A DNA stretch of 64,000 nt, from NCBI RefSeq assembly GCF_030848805.1, contig NC_092362.1, positions 23,383,020 to 23,447,019 of the forward strand, in the 5' to 3' direction. The notes beneath the pieces are model-generated. The model ran no database searches, was not told where the DNA came from, and saw nothing but the letters and a program-made list of their open reading frames with translations. A program made the position numbers and the translations under genes. This document shows, in pieces, positions 62,054-64,000 of this stretch. Source of the DNA: Temnothorax longispinosus. Taxonomy: Eukaryota; Arthropoda; Insecta; Hymenoptera; Formicidae. The first letter of the stretch is position 1; each line of letters starts with the position of its first letter.

Positions 62054-62914
62054 ACTTCCGAATAGCCTCTACCTCCGAATTTGATGAAACTTGCAGGAGT
62101 TGTTGACTATTAGAGGACACGTTCATACCATAAAGGATTTTGTACGGAAACAAATAGGAACGGAGAAATTGGCGTCAAAAATTCAAAATTTAGTAAATGT
62201 CTACAATTAGGGCCCCAACGAGAAATCAATTGAAAAGAAGTAAATTCTATATTTTTGCTCCTCGAATCCAAAATTGTTGATAAAATTTGGGGGTCGCTTG
62301 TATTTTTTAAGATACCGTTAAGAAAATGAGAAAAAAACACTACATAGGTTAAATGACGCGCTTTAAAATTATTTAACTGTTTAAATTTTTTTGGGCACGC
62401 ATGGAGGGGGCTGCAAGAGGGGCGGAGCCCCCCCGCCTACACTCCTACACGGTGAAAATTTTATAGTAAATATTACTACCTATGGTGTCGCACTATGGTC
62501 CGCAGTTGGTGCGACAGCATAGCAAAATTTAATATAAAATTTTCTCCGTGTAGGTTTACTCACACAATGGGGGGGAGTGCAGGGGGGCGAAGCCCCCCCC
62601 ACCCATACATGTACTTTGATATATTTCACGGTTCTCATTTTCTTAACGATATCTTAAAAAATACAAGCGGCCCCCAAATTTTATCAACAGTTTTGGATTC
62701 GAGGAGCAAAAATACATAGAATTTACCTCTTTTCAATTGATTTCTAGTTGAGGCCCTAGTTGTAGACATTTACCAAATTTTGAATTTTTGACGCCAATTT
62801 CTCCGTTCCTATTTGTTTCCGTACAAAATCCTTTATGGTATGAACGTGTCCTCTAATCCATTGCACAACTCCTGCAAGTTTCATCAAATTCGGAGGTAGG
62901 GGCTATTCGGAAGT
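62054..62914. mobile_element. 861-bp foldback element with about 290-bp terminal inverted repeats
   Basis: Left arm (62054 to about 62340) and right arm (about 62626 to 62914) are reverse complements at roughly 93 percent identity. Both begin ACTTCCGAATAGCC and include GGAACGGAGAAATTGGCGTC and TTTGCTCCTCGAATCCAAAA. The centre has two G/C hairpins (GGGGCGGAGCCCC near 62419-62431 and GGGGGGCGAAGCCCCCC near 62573-62589). A separate 109-bp MITE has inserted between them. No transposase. Very long arms are typical of Foldback or some MULE-like non-autonomous elements; a clear target duplication was not found. Confidence 0.85.
62445..62553. mobile_element. 109-bp MITE nested in the 62-kb foldback
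   Basis: Ends read CTACACGGTGAAAATTTTAT and complement of CTACACGGAGAAAATTTTAT, a 20-bp terminal repeat with one mismatch. The 5' CTACACGG is shared with the 318-bp MITE at 32 kb, so both may be moved by the same transposase. The interior contains GGTGTCGCAC and GGTGCGACA, themselves inverted. It breaks the central part of the host element. Confidence 0.8.
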
Positions 62915-63428
62915 CTTACTGAAAAATGTATTAAAATGCAAGAGATGGAATGGAATTACAGAACTAAACAGACGACGAATAAAAGTCTATGGTATACGAG
63001 AGAATGGCTTTTCAGAAATAGGATGATAAATAAATATTCCGACGAACATCACGACAGAACAGTAAATGTCGATCGTCGTTACGCAGCAGGGGAGTACGAC
63101 CTGAAAAAATATACTCGCGATATATCAACGTGGAGATATCGCGGCGTGCGGCTTACGATGCAGAAAGCACATAATACGTCAAATTAGTCGTAAAGCAAGA
63201 CGTGTCGGTGAGGTTTATTCGCGAGCCTTTGTAGGATTAGTATGCGAAGTCCAGAAAGCGAAAGTCGCGGGAAACGGAAAAAGACCTTCGCGCAACATTC
63301 ATGTTCGGCGCGTTAGCAAAAGCTCCATAACAAATTCACATGCAGAATGAATTATACCGAACTTTGTGCATACACAGCCGGGTTATATTCAAGCTTTCGC
63401 CTTTTGCTTTGACAAGCAAAAAGATATG
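62915..63428. other. Noncoding stretch between mobile elements
   Basis: Moderately CpG-rich around 63040-63310. An 83-codon frame at 62936-63187 has no recognisable domain. Confidence 0.5.
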
Positions 63429-63656
63429 CACTGAGAGAAAAATCCAGGTTTAAATCGTTTGAAAATTAACAAATAAATATAATCCGATAACTTTCAATCG
63501 GAATTACAAAAAGCCTATCAAACAAAAGGCCAAAATAATATCAGATGTATATCCAATTATCAATGATATCTGGATATCATTAATTTTTATAATTCCGATT
63601 GAAAGTTATCGGATTACCCGTTTGTTAATTTTCGAACAACTTTATTTCTCTCAGTG
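63429..63656. mobile_element. 228-bp MITE with CACTGAGAGAAA terminal repeats
   Basis: Perfect 12-bp ends CACTGAGAGAAA and complement. Extended inner arms include CGATAACTTTCAATCGGAAT (left, about 63484-63503) and its complement (right, about 63595-63614), and GAAAATTAACAAA near each end. A smaller inverted pair (TATCATTAAT-like) sits at the centre. A dinucleotide TG lies at both flanks but a convincing target duplication is not visible. No coding capacity. Confidence 0.85.
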
Positions 63657-64000
63657 TGTTTATACGTTCAAACATCTACATCTTTGAACATCTTTAAACC
63701 ATGTAAATAAATATAATATTAAAATTAACAAGTAATATGGAAAAGTAGGCTTTGACAGTCAAGCGCGGTTAGTTGTGCGTGAATTAACATTATGTAACAT
63801 TGAATTAATAATTTAATACAAATTACAAATTGCGCGCCCGAGACTCGCTCGCGTGTTGAACGCCCGAGACTTCTCGCATTTGCATCCGCATTCGCGGATT
63901 CTCCGGAACTCGCGGAAATAACTGACTGGCTTGCGGGAAAGAATTAATTTATTCAACAATAAGTACAGAAAAACACAATGCAGCAAGTTCGTATACGGCT
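63657..64000. other. Right edge, AT-rich then CpG-rich
   Basis: AT-rich to about 63820, then a short CpG-rich patch (63830-63930). No gene recognised before the window ends. Confidence 0.5.

Overview
This is a eukaryotic, animal nuclear DNA window. Long AT-rich stretches alternate with unusually CpG-dense GC-rich blocks. Spliceosomal junctions, microsatellites, small inverted-repeat transposons, a decayed Tc1-type transposase tail and a tRNA-derived SINE-like element are all visible. The one exon I recognise with confidence belongs to the Dpr (defective proboscis extension response) family of neuronal immunoglobulin-domain proteins, so the source is an insect or close arthropod. The base composition (AT-rich but with CpG not depleted) and the mix of MITEs suggest a hymenopteran, perhaps an ant; that last step is inference.

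Layout. Nearly the whole window looks like intron or intergenic DNA. The recognisable exon lies on the minus strand at 47078-47253. It has a consensus acceptor and donor and encodes 58 whole codons that end just after the first Ig cysteine. I searched by eye on the minus strand for the next Dpr exon (the W-I-R-[KH]-R-D motif and the Y-E-C-Q-V/I motif) and did not find it, so 1-47077 is best read as one very long dpr intron with its partner exon beyond the left edge. The part from 47254 to 64000 is then upstream intron or 5' flank of the same gene. Because the exon is on the minus strand, the gene runs right to left.

Region by region. 1-7700 carries three CpG-dense blocks (about 960-1560, 2140-2640 and 6160-7690), any of which could be promoter or enhancer DNA; one holds a possible first exon of an unrecognised plus-strand gene. 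At 7761-7894 there is a nearly perfectly palindromic MITE with TAA target-site duplications. 8000-17000 is mostly featureless AT-rich DNA with a GC-rich patch at 12.2-14.1 kb and a small CpG island at 14.6 kb. A terminal-inverted-repeat element with internal tandem subrepeats sits at 17081-17651. A second foldback element with 90-bp direct repeats is at 22075-22577, followed by a 76-codon ORF with one membrane segment. 24.4-27.6 kb has two sets of diverged local duplications. 32123-32440 is an intact MITE whose nested relative lies at 60718-61635. A Tc1 transposase C-terminus decays at 40184-40410. After the dpr exon come a retroelement-like segment (47.5 kb), a long TTA microsatellite (49.5 kb) and a SINE-like element (58.8 kb). 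The last 3 kb (60.7-63.7 kb) is a dense, nested cluster of small transposons.

The most interesting structure is that right-end cluster, where insertion order can be read from interrupted elements. I found no CRISPR array, no operon, no rRNA and no convincing functional tRNA gene. I found no multi-exon gene that can be assembled within the window.
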